Part shown: piece after piece, positions 49,239-59,571 of the stretch
Numbering within the stretch: position 1 is the stretch's first letter
How the letters are laid out: the number at the start of each line of letters is the position of its first letter
Origin: Paracoccus everestensis
GTDB lineage: Bacteria > Pseudomonadota > Alphaproteobacteria > Rhodobacterales > Rhodobacteraceae
NCBI RefSeq assembly: GCF_021491915.1
Contig: NZ_CP090836.1
Location: 2,280,501-2,344,500, forward strand
Direction of reading: 5' to 3'
Length of the DNA stretch: 64,000 bases
Made by a program: the position numbers and the translations under genes
The notes under the pieces: model-generated
The model's database searches: none
Seen by the model: the letters and a program-made list of their open reading frames with translations, nothing else
Told to the model about the DNA's origin: nothing

Positions 49239-50519
49239 ATGACCCAGGGCTTTGACACCACCGCCATTCACGCAGGCGCGGAACCCGATCCCGCCACGGG
49301 CGCGCGGCAGGTGCCGATCTATCAAACCACGTCCTATGTCTTCAGGGACGCCGACCACGCCGCCCGCCTGTTCGGGTTGCAAGAGGTCGGATACATCTAT
49401 TCCCGCCTGACCAATCCCACGGTCGGCGCATTGCAGAACCGGGTGGCCGCCCTGGAGGGCGGCGCGGGGGCGGTCTGCTGTTCGTCTGGCCATGCCGCGC
49501 AGATCATGGCGCTGTTCCCGCTGATGGCGCCGGGGCGCAACATCATCGCCTCGACCCGGCTTTACGGCGGCACGGTCACGCAGTTCAGCCACACGATCAA
49601 GCGGTTCGGCTGGTCCGCGAAGTTCGTCGATTTCGACGACCTCGACGCCCTGCGTGCCGCCATCGACGACGACACACGGGCGGTGTTCTGCGAATCGATC
49701 AGCAATCCCGGCGGATATGTCACCGACATTCCGGCAGTTGCCGAAATCGCGAAGGCGGCAAGCATCCCGTTGATCGTGGACAACACGCTGGCCACGCCAT
49801 ACCTGTGCAAGCCCATCGAGATGGGAGCGACCTTGGTCGTCCACAGCCTGACCAAATACCTGACCGGCAACGGCACTGTCACGGGCGGCGCGGTCGTGGA
49901 CAGCGGCAGCTTTGACTGGTCGGCATCCGACAAGTTCCCCAGCCTGTCGGCGCCCGAACCCGCCTATCATGGGCTGAAATTCCACGAGACCTTTGGTCCG
50001 GCGGCCTTTACCTTTCACAGCATCGCCATCGGCCTGCGCGACCTGGGCATGACGATGAACCCGCAGGGTGCGCATTATACCTTGATGGGGATCGAGACTC
50101 TGGGCCTGCGCATGGCCCGCCATGTCGAAAACGCCCAGACCGTCGCGGAGTGGCTGGAAAACGACCCGCGCGTGACGGCCGTGACCTATGCCGGGCTGGA
50201 ATCCTCGCCCTGGAATGCCACGGCGAAGCGGCTTTACCCGAAGGGGGCGGGCGCGCTGTTCACCTTTTCGCTCAAGGGCGGCTATGACGCGGCCGTCAAG
50301 GTCGTGGGCGCGCTGAAACTGTTCAGCCATGTGGCGAACCTGGGCGATGCCCGGTCGCTGGTGATCCACTCGGCATCGACCACGCACCGGCAACTGACTG
50401 CCGATCAGCAGCGCGCCGCCGGTGCGGCGCCCGACCTGCTGCGCCTGTCCATCGGGATCGAGGATCCGGCGGACCTGATCGCCGATCTGGATCAGGCCCT
50501 GGCCGCGGCGGTCGCATAA
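49239..50519 (+). CDS. metY: O-acetylhomoserine sulfhydrylase
   Basis: 426-residue PLP enzyme that makes homocysteine from O-acetylhomoserine and sulfide, in methionine synthesis. The start of the family, TTAIHAGAEPDPATGARQVP, is followed by GQNPTCARDVFE-like sequence here as YSRLTNPTVGALQNRVAALE; the Schiff-base Lys is in VVHSLTKYLTGNGTVTGGAV; TFSLKGGYDAAVKVV and SLVIHSASTTHRQLT are late motifs. AGAGGAGAG precedes the ATG. It could also act on O-acetylserine or O-succinylhomoserine; a terminator follows. Confidence 0.95.
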   Translation: MTQGFDTTAIHAGAEPDPATGARQVPIYQTTSYVFRDADHAARLFGLQEVGYIYSRLTNPTVGALQNRVAALEGGAGAVCCSSGHAAQIMALFPLMAPGRNIIASTRLYGGTVTQFSHTIKRFGWSAKFVDFDDLDALRAAIDDDTRAVFCESISNPGGYVTDIPAVAEIAKAASIPLIVDNTLATPYLCKPIEMGATLVVHSLTKYLTGNGTVTGGAVVDSGSFDWSASDKFPSLSAPEPAYHGLKFHETFGPAAFTFHSIAIGLRDLGMTMNPQGAHYTLMGIETLGLRMARHVENAQTVAEWLENDPRVTAVTYAGLESSPWNATAKRLYPKGAGALFTFSLKGGYDAAVKVVGALKLFSHVANLGDARSLVIHSASTTHRQLTADQQRAAGAAPDLLRLSIGIEDPADLIADLDQALAAAVA

Positions 50520-50521
50520 GA

Positions 50522-50548
50522 AAAGGGGGCGCAAGGCCCCCTTTCCTG
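50522..50548 (+). terminator. Rho-independent terminator after metY
   Basis: AAAGGGGGC and GCCCCCTTT form a perfect nine-base stem with loop GCAAG. The stem ends in paired T residues then CC, so it is weak on T-tract but strong in stem; it sits next to the convergent SIMPL stop. Confidence 0.7.
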
Positions 50549-51658
50549 TCAGTTTGCGGGCGCGGGGGTTTCCGGCGCCTGTCCCATCGGAACCACAGGC
50601 TCGCCTGGTTCGGGCGTGCCGGTATCGGTGCCCAGCGGCGGCGGCAGGTCGCCCGGGGGCGGGGCAAGGGGGTCGCTGCCCGGAACGGCGGCGGCGGGAC
50701 CGCCCTCGGGTGCCGGAGCCTCGATCCCCGGCACGGGCGGATGGCCCGGGGGCAGACCGCCCTGATCATGGTCGTGGTCAGGGGCCTGATCGGAACCGGG
50801 GCCTTCGCCGTCCCTGCCCTCAGGACCATGGCCCCCGTCATGATGACCGCCATGGCCGTGGCCCTTGCCACCGGCGTGACCGTGCCTGCCCTTTCCGCCC
50901 ATCGCGCCGCAATCCTGACCGGTCAGCGCAAACTGCATCTCGACATTGGCGGTCAGCGCCACTTCGCCCGCCGCGATCGGCACCTTGGCGGAATCCGCCG
51001 CCGCGCGCGCCTCCATCATCATCGGGCGCGGGCCTTCCATCATGGGCGTGTCGCGCAGCACCAGGACCGGGCCAAGCGTCAGGTCGGCGGCCTCGGCCAG
51101 GATCTCGGCCTTGTGGCGGGCATCGGCAACGGCGGCACGCCGCGCCTCGTCCTCCGTGGCGCTGCTGTCGTCGCGGATAAAGGTGATGCCGTTGATCTCG
51201 TTCGCGCCCGCAGCGACGATGGCGTCCAGAACCTCGCCCAGCCGGGCCACGTCCTTGACCCGCACCGTGACCATGTTGCTGGCCTGATAGCCCGTCACCG
51301 TGGGCGCGCGGCCTTCAGCGTAATCCATCACCGGGTTCAGGTTCAGCCCCGAGGTCTGGACATCCGCCTGGTCGATCCCCGCCCCGGTCAGCGCCTCGAT
51401 CACCGCGGCCTGCTGGGTGGAGTTCTGGCGCATGGCATCGGCGGCACTGGCCGCCTGCGTGGTCACGCCCAACTGGATCGTCGCCAGATCGGGGGCCACG
51501 CGCGCCTCTCCCTGGCCGGTCACGGTCAGGCGGGACATCCCGGGATGGCACATGGACGAACCGTCCCTGCCGGGCGCGGCCGATGCGGGGACGCCAAGCG
51601 CCAGGGCTGTCGATGCCACCAGGGCGGCCCATGCCAGCCTGCGCGAAACCTGTGTCAT
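50549..51658 (-). CDS. SIMPL (DUF541) secreted protein with His-rich acidic tail
   Basis: 369 residues with signal peptide (AALVASTALALGVPASAAPG). The SIMPL/DUF541 domain covers about residues 40-245: SRLTVTGQGEARVAPDLATI, KDVARLGEVLDAIVAAGANE, ADARHKAEILAEAADLTLGP. DUF541 proteins are periplasmic oligomers of uncertain function. Beyond residue 250 comes a low-complexity tail that starts KGRHGHAGGKGHGHGGHHDG and continues with Asp/His- and Pro-rich sequence, likely able to bind metal ions. It is convergent with metY and divergent from the 956-residue gene. Confidence 0.82.
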   Translation of the reverse strand: MTQVSRRLAWAALVASTALALGVPASAAPGRDGSSMCHPGMSRLTVTGQGEARVAPDLATIQLGVTTQAASAADAMRQNSTQQAAVIEALTGAGIDQADVQTSGLNLNPVMDYAEGRAPTVTGYQASNMVTVRVKDVARLGEVLDAIVAAGANEINGITFIRDDSSATEDEARRAAVADARHKAEILAEAADLTLGPVLVLRDTPMMEGPRPMMMEARAAADSAKVPIAAGEVALTANVEMQFALTGQDCGAMGGKGRHGHAGGKGHGHGGHHDGGHGPEGRDGEGPGSDQAPDHDHDQGGLPPGHPPVPGIEAPAPEGGPAAAVPGSDPLAPPPGDLPPPLGTDTGTPEPGEPVVPMGQAPETPAPAN

Positions 51659-51847
51659 GTGATTGTCCTTTTTGCCGAAAATGCCATTGCCCCATCAACA
51701 CCGGGGCCGGGGGCGAAGTTCAATGCAATTCCGTTCACGCCTGCGCCAGATTCGCTTTCCCCATCGGGCAATTTCCGGTAGATCTGTTTCAACCCCACCA
51801 AATCGCGGACCCATAAAACACGCGATCGCAATCGAGCAGTCCATTAC

Positions 51848-54718
51848 ATGAACAGACATATTGCGCCGCCCGAATTCGCCATGAGCTTTACGCCCGAGGC
51901 GGTCCTGCTGGAACATCGCGACGGGCCTGGCTGGCGCACCTTGGGCCAGGCTTCCTTCGCTGGCCAGGAAATGACCGCAAGGCTGGCCCAGTTGCGCGAC
52001 AAGGCGGGAACGGCGCCCAGCCAGCTGGATACGGTTCTGGTCATTCCCGACGACCAGATCCTGTACAGCACCCTGACGGTCCCGATGGGATCGGACACGC
52101 CCACGGCCATTGCCCGCGCGTTGGAGGCGATGACACCCTATGCTGCGGACGAACTGGCCTTTGACTGGTGCCCCGCCGCCAATGGCGACATCGAAACCCT
52201 GCGCATCGCCGCCGTCGCCCGCCGCACGCTGGAAGAGGCCGAGGATTTCGCCCGTGCCCAGGGGTTCCGGCCATCGGGCTTCGTGGCTCGGCCCGAAGAC
52301 GACCGCTTCGACGGCCAGCCCGATTTCGGTCCCAGCCGCCTAGCCGCCGAACGCTTCACCCGCCCGCCCTTCAGCCAGCCGGATCTGGCTCAGGCGCGCG
52401 TGACCGACCCGGTGGTGGCGGTTCCCGCCCCCGCCGCCCCGGCGCAGACGCCCGTCGTCGTCAGCCGCATCGTGCCCCATGTGATGGTGCCGCCCGCCCG
52501 GGAAGGGGCCGAGCCTGCGAAAGCCGCCACGCCCATGCCCGCCCCCGGCGTGATCCGCCACAAGGAAATCAAGGCCCCGGTCGCGGTTCCCCGCGCCTTG
52601 CCGCCGCGCGCCCAGGCCGTTCACGACCGTGCCCGCGAAGCCCGCGCCCTTGGGGGCGAAGCGACGCAGGAAGCGGCTGCCATGCCATCGGTCATGGCAC
52701 GCCTGCGCGGGCTGGATCCGGGACGGCTGCCCGTCCTGATGGGGATGCTGGTTCTGGGCCTTGTGATCGTGCTGGCCTTTTTCGGCGCGCCATCCGGCGA
52801 TGCCCCGGTACCCGTGGCCGTGACCGAACCCGTGGCGGCTCGCGCGCCGGTCGAACAGGTGGCGCAGCCTGCGCCGGTCGAAACGCCAGGTGCCCAAGCG
52901 CAAGCGCCCGTCCAGACCGTGGACCTTTCGCCCTTTGTAGATCCGGCCGCGACAATCCCCGCCCCGGAACCCCGGCAAGCAGAGGCGACGGCGGCAGATC
53001 CGCTTGCCGCCCCCCTGTCCCCTGTGGCCCCTGTGGCCCCGGAAACCGCCCCCGTGGCGGCGGTCCCGGCCCCCGCACCTGCCCCTGCCGCTGTCCCGGC
53101 CGATCCCGGGACCGCGATTGCGGCCACGCGCCCCCAGCCCGCACCCGCACAGCAGCCTGCGGCTCCTGCCGCGCAAGGCGATGACGCCTTGAGCCAAGCG
53201 TTGACGCAAGCCATGGCCACGCCGCCCGCCGCCGCCCCGCAAACGCCGATCAGCGCCGCGACCATGGGGGACGCGCCGGTGCCTGCGCCCGCCCCGGCCC
53301 CGGCCACAGCGGCACCCCCTGCGGCCACACCGGCCCCGGCAGCCGTTCCGGCAACCCCGGCGGCCCGCGTGGAACCCCCGGCACAGCAGCTGGCCAGTTC
53401 GGCACGCCCGCCGCGCGTGGCCCCCGTTCGGGCCACGGTGCCCGCCCGGACCGATGCGCGCCCCGTGGTTCCTGCCAGCCCGCCGCCTTTCGCCGAACGC
53501 ACGCGTCCCGAAGCCGCACGGCTGACCGGATCGCGCCCCCCCGAACGGCCCGCCGCTGCGACGCCCGCGGTAACGCCCGCCACAGCTCCGGCTGCAGCCC
53601 CCGCCGCCCCGGCTGCCGACTCTTCTGCGCGCCCGCCTGCGCGCCCCCAGCGGCAAAGCCTGATCGAGGAAGGCAGCCGCTCCGAGGACGGCCAGCCCAC
53701 CCGCCTGACCCGGGCCGAGGAACGCGCGCTGACAGACGTGCTGCGCGACCTGCGCACGGCTCAGGCGGGGGCAAGCGGTCTCAGCGCTGCGGAACGCGGC
53801 GCGGTGATCCGGCTGGCCGACGCCCGCCCGTCCCGCAAGCCGGTCGCCGTCGGCGGTCCGTCGCAACGGGCGGTGCGCGATGCGGTGGCGGCAGCCGTCG
53901 CGGACACGCCCCGCGCGCACTCGGGGCTAGGGCAATCGGCCCGGCCTGCTGCACGACCCGGCGGGACGCGATCCGTGGCCCGCAGCGACCCCGGCCCCGG
54001 CAATGCAAGCCTGTCGGGCGGCGCCATAGACCGGGCCGTCGCCGCAGCCGTTTCAGAAAGCTCTCCCTTGCCAGGCGCCGTCGCTTTGACGGCGCTTCGT
54101 TCATCTGCGCTTCCGCCACGCCGCGCGGCGGGCGCGGGGGCCGCTGCGGTGGCTGCCGCCGTTGCCGCCGCACCCCTTTCCCCCACGACCGAGGATCTGC
54201 GCGCCGCAGCCCAGGCCCAGTCCCAGGATGCGGCCCTGGCCGAACAGCGCCGCCAGGACGCCGAATTGCAGGCCCAGGCCGAGGCCCGCGCCCGCGCCCA
54301 TGCCGCAGCCGATGCCCAGGCCGAGGCGCAGGCCCGCGCCCAGGCCGAAGCCCGCGCCCGCGCGCAGGCCGAGGCCGAGGCCCGCGCCGCCGCCGCCCGC
54401 CAGCAACGCTATGCCCCGCCCGAGGCCGAGGATGAACCCGAGGTTGCGGCCAACATTCCCGACGGGCGCACGTCCACTACGGCGGGTGCGGCCGCCACGG
54501 TCAAGGACGGCATCCAGATCAGCCGGACCCAGATCATCGGCACCATCGGCGCGGGCAAGGCCAGCCGTGCGCTTGTGCGGCTGTCGAACGGACGCGTTCT
54601 GACGTTGCGGCTGGGCGACAAGATCAACGGCGGCACGATCACCGATATCGGCGACAGCCGCATCACCTTCGTCAAGGGCGGCCAGGCGCAAGCCCTGGCG
54701 GTCTTGGGCGGACGCTGA
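51848..54718 (+). CDS. GspL/PilM-like + TM + PilP/GspC-like fusion protein (956 aa)
   Basis: The N-terminal 140 residues resemble the actin-like cytoplasmic domain of GspL/PilM (TVLVIPDDQILYSTLTVPMG, AIARALEAMTPYAADELAFD). A transmembrane helix is at about residue 295 (VLMGMLVLGLVIVLAFF). Then comes a very long Pro/Ala-rich periplasmic linker, an Ala/Arg/Glu coiled-coil-like stretch (about residues 772-858) and a C-terminal domain of about 65 residues (QIIGTIGAGKASRALVRLSN, GRVLTLRLGDKINGGTITDI) that resembles PilP/GspC. No secretin, ATPase or pilin gene is adjacent, so any secretion or pilus role is inference. Start could be the ATG at 51881. Confidence 0.7.
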   Translation: MNRHIAPPEFAMSFTPEAVLLEHRDGPGWRTLGQASFAGQEMTARLAQLRDKAGTAPSQLDTVLVIPDDQILYSTLTVPMGSDTPTAIARALEAMTPYAADELAFDWCPAANGDIETLRIAAVARRTLEEAEDFARAQGFRPSGFVARPEDDRFDGQPDFGPSRLAAERFTRPPFSQPDLAQARVTDPVVAVPAPAAPAQTPVVVSRIVPHVMVPPAREGAEPAKAATPMPAPGVIRHKEIKAPVAVPRALPPRAQAVHDRAREARALGGEATQEAAAMPSVMARLRGLDPGRLPVLMGMLVLGLVIVLAFFGAPSGDAPVPVAVTEPVAARAPVEQVAQPAPVETPGAQAQAPVQTVDLSPFVDPAATIPAPEPRQAEATAADPLAAPLSPVAPVAPETAPVAAVPAPAPAPAAVPADPGTAIAATRPQPAPAQQPAAPAAQGDDALSQALTQAMATPPAAAPQTPISAATMGDAPVPAPAPAPATAAPPAATPAPAAVPATPAARVEPPAQQLASSARPPRVAPVRATVPARTDARPVVPASPPPFAERTRPEAARLTGSRPPERPAAATPAVTPATAPAAAPAAPAADSSARPPARPQRQSLIEEGSRSEDGQPTRLTRAEERALTDVLRDLRTAQAGASGLSAAERGAVIRLADARPSRKPVAVGGPSQRAVRDAVAAAVADTPRAHSGLGQSARPAARPGGTRSVARSDPGPGNASLSGGAIDRAVAAAVSESSPLPGAVALTALRSSALPPRRAAGAGAAAVAAAVAAAPLSPTTEDLRAAAQAQSQDAALAEQRRQDAELQAQAEARARAHAAADAQAEAQARAQAEARARAQAEAEARAAAARQQRYAPPEAEDEPEVAANIPDGRTSTTAGAAATVKDGIQISRTQIIGTIGAGKASRALVRLSNGRVLTLRLGDKINGGTITDIGDSRITFVKGGQAQALAVLGGR

Positions 54719-54721
54719 GGC

Positions 54722-55729
54722 CTAGCCGTCCAGGCGGGTGATCGTCCAGCCGTCCTGTTCCAGCAGATGCAGCACGCCCTGTTCCCCGGGCAGATGCAGC
54801 GCGCCGAAACCCGCGACGATGCCCCTGTCCCGGGCAGCGGCGTCCTGCGCGCCCTTGGTCAGCGGTCCGATCCAGGCCTGGTTGCGCCGGTCCATCAGTT
54901 GTTCCTTGGCCAGCCGCATCTGCTGATCGACCTGGTCGCGCGTCAGACCCGAATTGCGATACGCATCGAAGCGCCCGAATTCCCAGATCGCCCAGACATC
55001 GCCCGCGAAATAGGCCTCGGTCAGCGTTACCGCATAATCGTCGGCATGGGCTGCTGCGGGAAGGGCCGCGCGGATCATCTCGATTTCCTGCTGGGGCGTG
55101 AGGTGGCTGAACAGGGTAAAGACCGTATCCCATGGCTCCAAGGCGCGGATGGGGACATCCAGGGCCTCGGCCCGGGTCACAAGGCGGCGGTCCAGACCCT
55201 CGACCCCGCCCTTGGCAACCTGCTGCATCATGCAGGGGCTGACCCCCAGCATCATGGCCACATACCAGGGCCGCAGCTTCGACGTGACAACGGCAGGCGT
55301 CCCGCGTTCCGCCATGGCCGCCGACAGCAAGGCCCAATCCCGGTCGTCCAGCCGTTCGGGCAGGGTTGGTCCGGCCGGATCGACCATCAGGGTGGGATCG
55401 GATGCCAGGGCCTCGGTCAGCCTGCGCTCCTCGGCCGGACCCGCCTCGACAAACAGGGCGGCGGCATCGGCGATCAGCGGTTCCAGCCGGGCGACGATCG
55501 CATCGTGGCGGGGATCGCCGAAATGATAGGTGCCGACCAGGGTCATGACCTGCCGGTCCTTTGCGGCCTGCCACAAGATGCCCTGGTGATGGGGAACGCC
55601 GGCAACCGCCGCGTCGATTTCGGCCCGCTGATCGGCGGGCATGGTACCGAACAGGTTCGTGCCCAGGCATTCCGATGCCGGGGCCGCCGCCGCCCAAAGC
55701 GTGAAAATTCCTGCCAAAAACACCCGCAT
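54722..55729 (-). CDS. TraB/GumN family protein
   Basis: 335 residues with a signal peptide (VFLAGIFTLWAAAAPASEC). TLVGTYHFGDPRHDAIV carries the GTxH motif and the C-terminal half has DRGIVAGFGALHLPGEQGVL with the GxxH motif, the two conserved His sites of the TraB/GumN family, thought to be metalloproteases or hydrolases. The ATG at 55729 follows GAGGGA; a longer open frame to 55768 is possible. Ends three bases before the convergent 956-residue gene. Confidence 0.88.
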   Translation of the reverse strand: MRVFLAGIFTLWAAAAPASECLGTNLFGTMPADQRAEIDAAVAGVPHHQGILWQAAKDRQVMTLVGTYHFGDPRHDAIVARLEPLIADAAALFVEAGPAEERRLTEALASDPTLMVDPAGPTLPERLDDRDWALLSAAMAERGTPAVVTSKLRPWYVAMMLGVSPCMMQQVAKGGVEGLDRRLVTRAEALDVPIRALEPWDTVFTLFSHLTPQQEIEMIRAALPAAAHADDYAVTLTEAYFAGDVWAIWEFGRFDAYRNSGLTRDQVDQQMRLAKEQLMDRRNQAWIGPLTKGAQDAAARDRGIVAGFGALHLPGEQGVLHLLEQDGWTITRLDG

Positions 55730-55823
55730 CCGTTGGTCCCTCGCCGCCAGCCGCCGCAAGGCTGTCACAGGCGCGGACCGTTGACCAGCCGCCCCGAATA
55801 CACATTTGGGCGACAGCTCGCCG

Positions 55824-55852
55824 TTGACAGTTCCGATCTAGTGGCCTAGATC
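55824..55852 (+). promoter_or_regulatory. Sigma-70-type promoter of groESL
   Basis: TTGACA (55824-55829) and TAGATC (55847-55852) are spaced exactly 17 bases. The predicted transcription start lies at the beginning of the CIRCE element seven to eight bases later, so repressor binding would block initiation. Confidence 0.8.
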
Positions 55853-55859
55853 ACCGCCA

Positions 55860-55886
55860 TTGGCACTCGCTTGCCGTGAGTGCCAA
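55860..55886 (+). promoter_or_regulatory. CIRCE operator (HrcA binding site)
   Basis: TTGGCACTC - nine bases - GAGTGCCAA is a perfect 9-bp inverted repeat and differs from the classical TTAGCACTC/GAGTGCTAA only at position three of each arm. It overlaps the predicted groESL start, as expected for HrcA control; hrcA is not in the window. Confidence 0.95.
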
Positions 55887-55925
55887 CAACGCAACACTGC
55901 AACCTGAAACACGGAGTGTTCACAC

Positions 55926-56213
55926 ATGGCATTCACACCGCTTCATGACCGCGTTCTGGTCCGCCGCGTCCAGTCGGACGAGAAGACCAAGGGCGGCCTG
56001 ATCATCCCCGACAGCGCCAAGGAAAAGCCCGCCGAGGGCGAGATCATCTCGACCGGCGAAGGCGCGCGCAAGGATTCGGGCGAACTGATCGCTCCTTCGG
56101 TCAAGGCGGGCGACCGGGTGCTGTTCGGCAAATGGTCGGGCACCGAGGTCACGATCGACGGCGAGGAGCTGCTGATCATGAAGGAAAGCGACATCCTGGG
56201 CGTCATCGCCTGA
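55926..56213 (+). CDS. groES: Co-chaperonin GroES
   Basis: 95-residue lid of the GroEL folding cage. [20 protein letters not shown], the mobile loop [18 protein letters not shown] that contacts GroEL, and YGGTEV-like [20 protein letters not shown] are normal. First gene of the heat-shock operon; its ATG is 39 bases after the CIRCE element. Expression should rise on heat stress through HrcA release. Confidence 0.98.
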   Translation: MAFTPLHDRVLVRRVQSDEKTKGGLIIPDSAKEKPAEGEIISTGEGARKDSGELIAPSVKAGDRVLFGKWSGTEVTIDGEELLIMKESDILGVIA

Positions 56214-56239
56214 TCCGCATCCTTCAATCATAAATCTAG

Positions 56240-57886
<1,647 letters not shown>

Positions 57887-57914
57887 TCATCCCTTGCCTT
57901 TGCGGCAGACACGG

Positions 57915-57940
57915 AAAGGGCGCCTTCGGGCGCCCTTTTT
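57915..57940 (+). terminator. Rho-independent terminator of groESL
   Basis: AAAGGGCGCC and GGCGCCCTTT form a perfect ten-base stem with the stable TTCG tetraloop, followed by TT. Strongest terminator in the window. Confidence 0.95.
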
Positions 57941-58219
57941 CCAACTCCGCCTCTTGCCGTAGTCGGCCGAGGTCGTGTTTCAGGAAGAACAGATCAGCGA
58001 CCGGATTTCATCAAGCCGCCCGGCCATGCAGGAATATCCAGCGCCAAGTGCAGCATCGTGCGGATCGGATCGACGACGATCAGTTCTTTCAGCGCAGGCT
58101 GGATGTGCCTTCAGCGACAGTCGGCCCATGCCCCATGTGCGGTTGATGGCTGCGTTCGGTGGCAACGCGGAAAGCATAGCTGTTGGATATGCTACAAGCT
58201 GAAACCTTAAGCTGCGATC
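57941..58219. other. Non-coding or decayed DNA between groEL and the IS element
   Basis: No intact gene. On the minus strand two short frames could join by a single-base shift (NRTWGMGRLSLK then HIQPALKELIVVDPIRTMLH and LALDIPAWPGG) and read like a broken protein end, but I do not recognise the family. The stretch may be the remnant of an older insertion. Confidence 0.4.
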
Positions 58220-58234
58220 TAGAGCGCGTTGCGT

Positions 58235-58847
58235 CTAATCGGTTTCATATCCGGCGGCTTTGAAGAAATTGTAGCATTCCTCATCGGTGAAAAGATCGCA
58301 GACCTGCCCGACGGCGTGCCAGAGAGCCTCGTAGGTTCGCGCGGCGGCTCTCCGGATCAGGGCCTTGAGCTTTGCGAAGGCCATCTCGATCGGGTTCAGA
58401 TCCGGACTGTAGGGAGGCAAGAACAAGAACCACGCGCCAACGGCGCTCATAGTCGCCGCTGCCTTGGGACTCTTGTGCGATGACAGGTTATCCAGAATGA
58501 TCACATCGCCGGGTCGCAGTGTCGGGGCCAGTTGGGTTTCGACATAGAGCTCGAACAGTTCGCGGTTCATGGCACCGTCGATCACCCAGGGCGCATCCAG
58601 CCGGTCATGGCGCAGGGCGGCGATGAAGGTCTGGGTGTTCCAGTGGCCGAAGGGCGCATGGTCGACAAGGCGCGCGCCTTTTGGAGACCATCCGGTGGTC
58701 TTGGCCATGTTCGTCTTCAGCGACGTCTCGTCGATGAAACCAAGGCGCGTCAACGCGCTGCGCATGAACGGTTGGCGTCGTGTGATCCAGATATGGCGTG
58801 CCTGCCGGATCTCAGGCCGCTTCTGCTCGAGGGCTTGCAGGTCTTTT
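58235..58847 (-). CDS. IS630 transposase, catalytic part (orfB, entered by frameshift)
   Basis: DDE catalytic domain of the transposase. LGFIDETSLKTNMAKTTGWS contains the first Asp, GDVIILDNLSSHKS the second and PPYSPDLNPIEMAFAKLKAL the final Glu. It has no ribosome-binding site of its own; a frame ATG at 58765 would drop conserved residues such as QALEQKRPEIRQARHIWITR. It is reached from orfA by slipping at the A7 run (58844-58850), after which the reading becomes KKDLQALEQ. Whether this is programmed frameshifting, transcript slippage or a mutation cannot be told here. Confidence 0.85.
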
Positions 58848-59192
58848 TTTGTGTGTCAGCCCGAGACCGCGCAAAAACCGCCAAACCGAGACACGGTGAA
58901 TGGCGATGCCGTGATGATCCGCAAGTTCGCCGACCAGGTCGTTCAGCGTCAGATCGGGCTTCGCCTTCATGCGCGCGGTGATCCAGTCCCCCACACCAAC
59001 CAATTTGCCATGACCACCACCATGGCCTTGGGCACGCGGAGCTAACCCGCCCGTCTCGCGCTTCAGGATCACCATGTCGTTGACGAACTTCACCGAAACC
59101 CGGAACCGCGCAGCGGCTGAACGGTGCGAGTTCCCTTCCTCCACAAACGCCACAACGCGCTCTCGGAGCGCCATAGGATGCGGTCTGCCCAT
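58812..59192 (-). CDS. IS630 transposase, N-terminal part (orfA)
   Basis: 126 residues: HTH DNA-binding half of the transposase (MALRERVVAFVEEGNSHRSA, AARFRVSVKFVNDMVILKRE, then DLVGELADHHGIAIHRVSVW). It ends at ASPRAEAA just after LTHKKR at the A7 run where the catalytic frame takes over. The ATG at 59192 follows GGAGGG; a longer frame to 59228 is less likely. Confidence 0.87.
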   Translation of the reverse strand: MGRPHPMALRERVVAFVEEGNSHRSAAARFRVSVKFVNDMVILKRETGGLAPRAQGHGGGHGKLVGVGDWITARMKAKPDLTLNDLVGELADHHGIAIHRVSVWRFLRGLGLTHKKRPASPRAEAA

Positions 59193-59278
59193 ATCATCCC
59201 TCCACCTGTCATGCAGGCAGGGAATCACAGATCAAGCCACAGGGGTATCCTGAATCGGGAAAGCCGCAATACGCTCTA

Positions 59279-59571
59279 AACCGTAGTCCTGCCCAGACTA
59301 AAGGGACTATTTTCAATTATAAGAATATTCAAGATTTTCGCGTAATCTGCCGGTTGAAAATCGGCAAGAAGGAAATTCCTTCAATTTTCATTAATATATT
59401 GTATTCTCTGTTATTTTTGACATCGGTATTGAAAATCTTACATTCCTACTTGACGGTCTTGCTTCCAATCGGGCCTAATCGTGCCACCTAATGACCAAGC
59501 GATATGCGGCGCAGTCAAGCCGAAACATCCTTTGGTGCCAGCTGAAGTGATGGTTTCGGAGTTATTGAGGC
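59279..59571. other. AT-rich non-coding region between the IS and the glycosyltransferase
   Basis: About 290 bases, much richer in A+T than the surrounding DNA, with runs such as TTAATATATTGTATTC and no gene. It includes a nested inverted repeat at 59355-59390: TGAAAAT/ATTTTCA around GAAGGAA/TTCCTTC. It could hold a foreign promoter for the glycosyltransferase; no clear ribosome-binding site is seen upstream of its ATG. Confidence 0.6.

Larger units (their letters stand above)
58220..59278 (-). mobile_element. IS630-family insertion sequence (about 1055 bp, with TA duplications)
   Basis: Ends are GAGCGCGTTGCGTC on the left (58222-58235) and, reversed, GAGCGTATTGCGGC on the right (59263-59276), matching at 11 of 14 positions. 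Both ends are flanked by TA (58220-58221 and 59277-59278), the target duplication typical of IS630/Tc1-type elements. It encodes a two-frame transposase. The copy looks structurally complete and sits between groEL and a lone glycosyltransferase. Confidence 0.92.

Noticed and set aside
52340..53920. Gly/Arg-rich antisense frame in the Ala/Pro-rich gene
   Set aside because: Composition is the simple reverse of a Pro/Ala linker; no independent signals.
57980..58177. 65-codon minus-strand frame beside the IS
   Set aside because: No recognised family or start signal, and its likely continuation is out of frame; described as decayed sequence instead.
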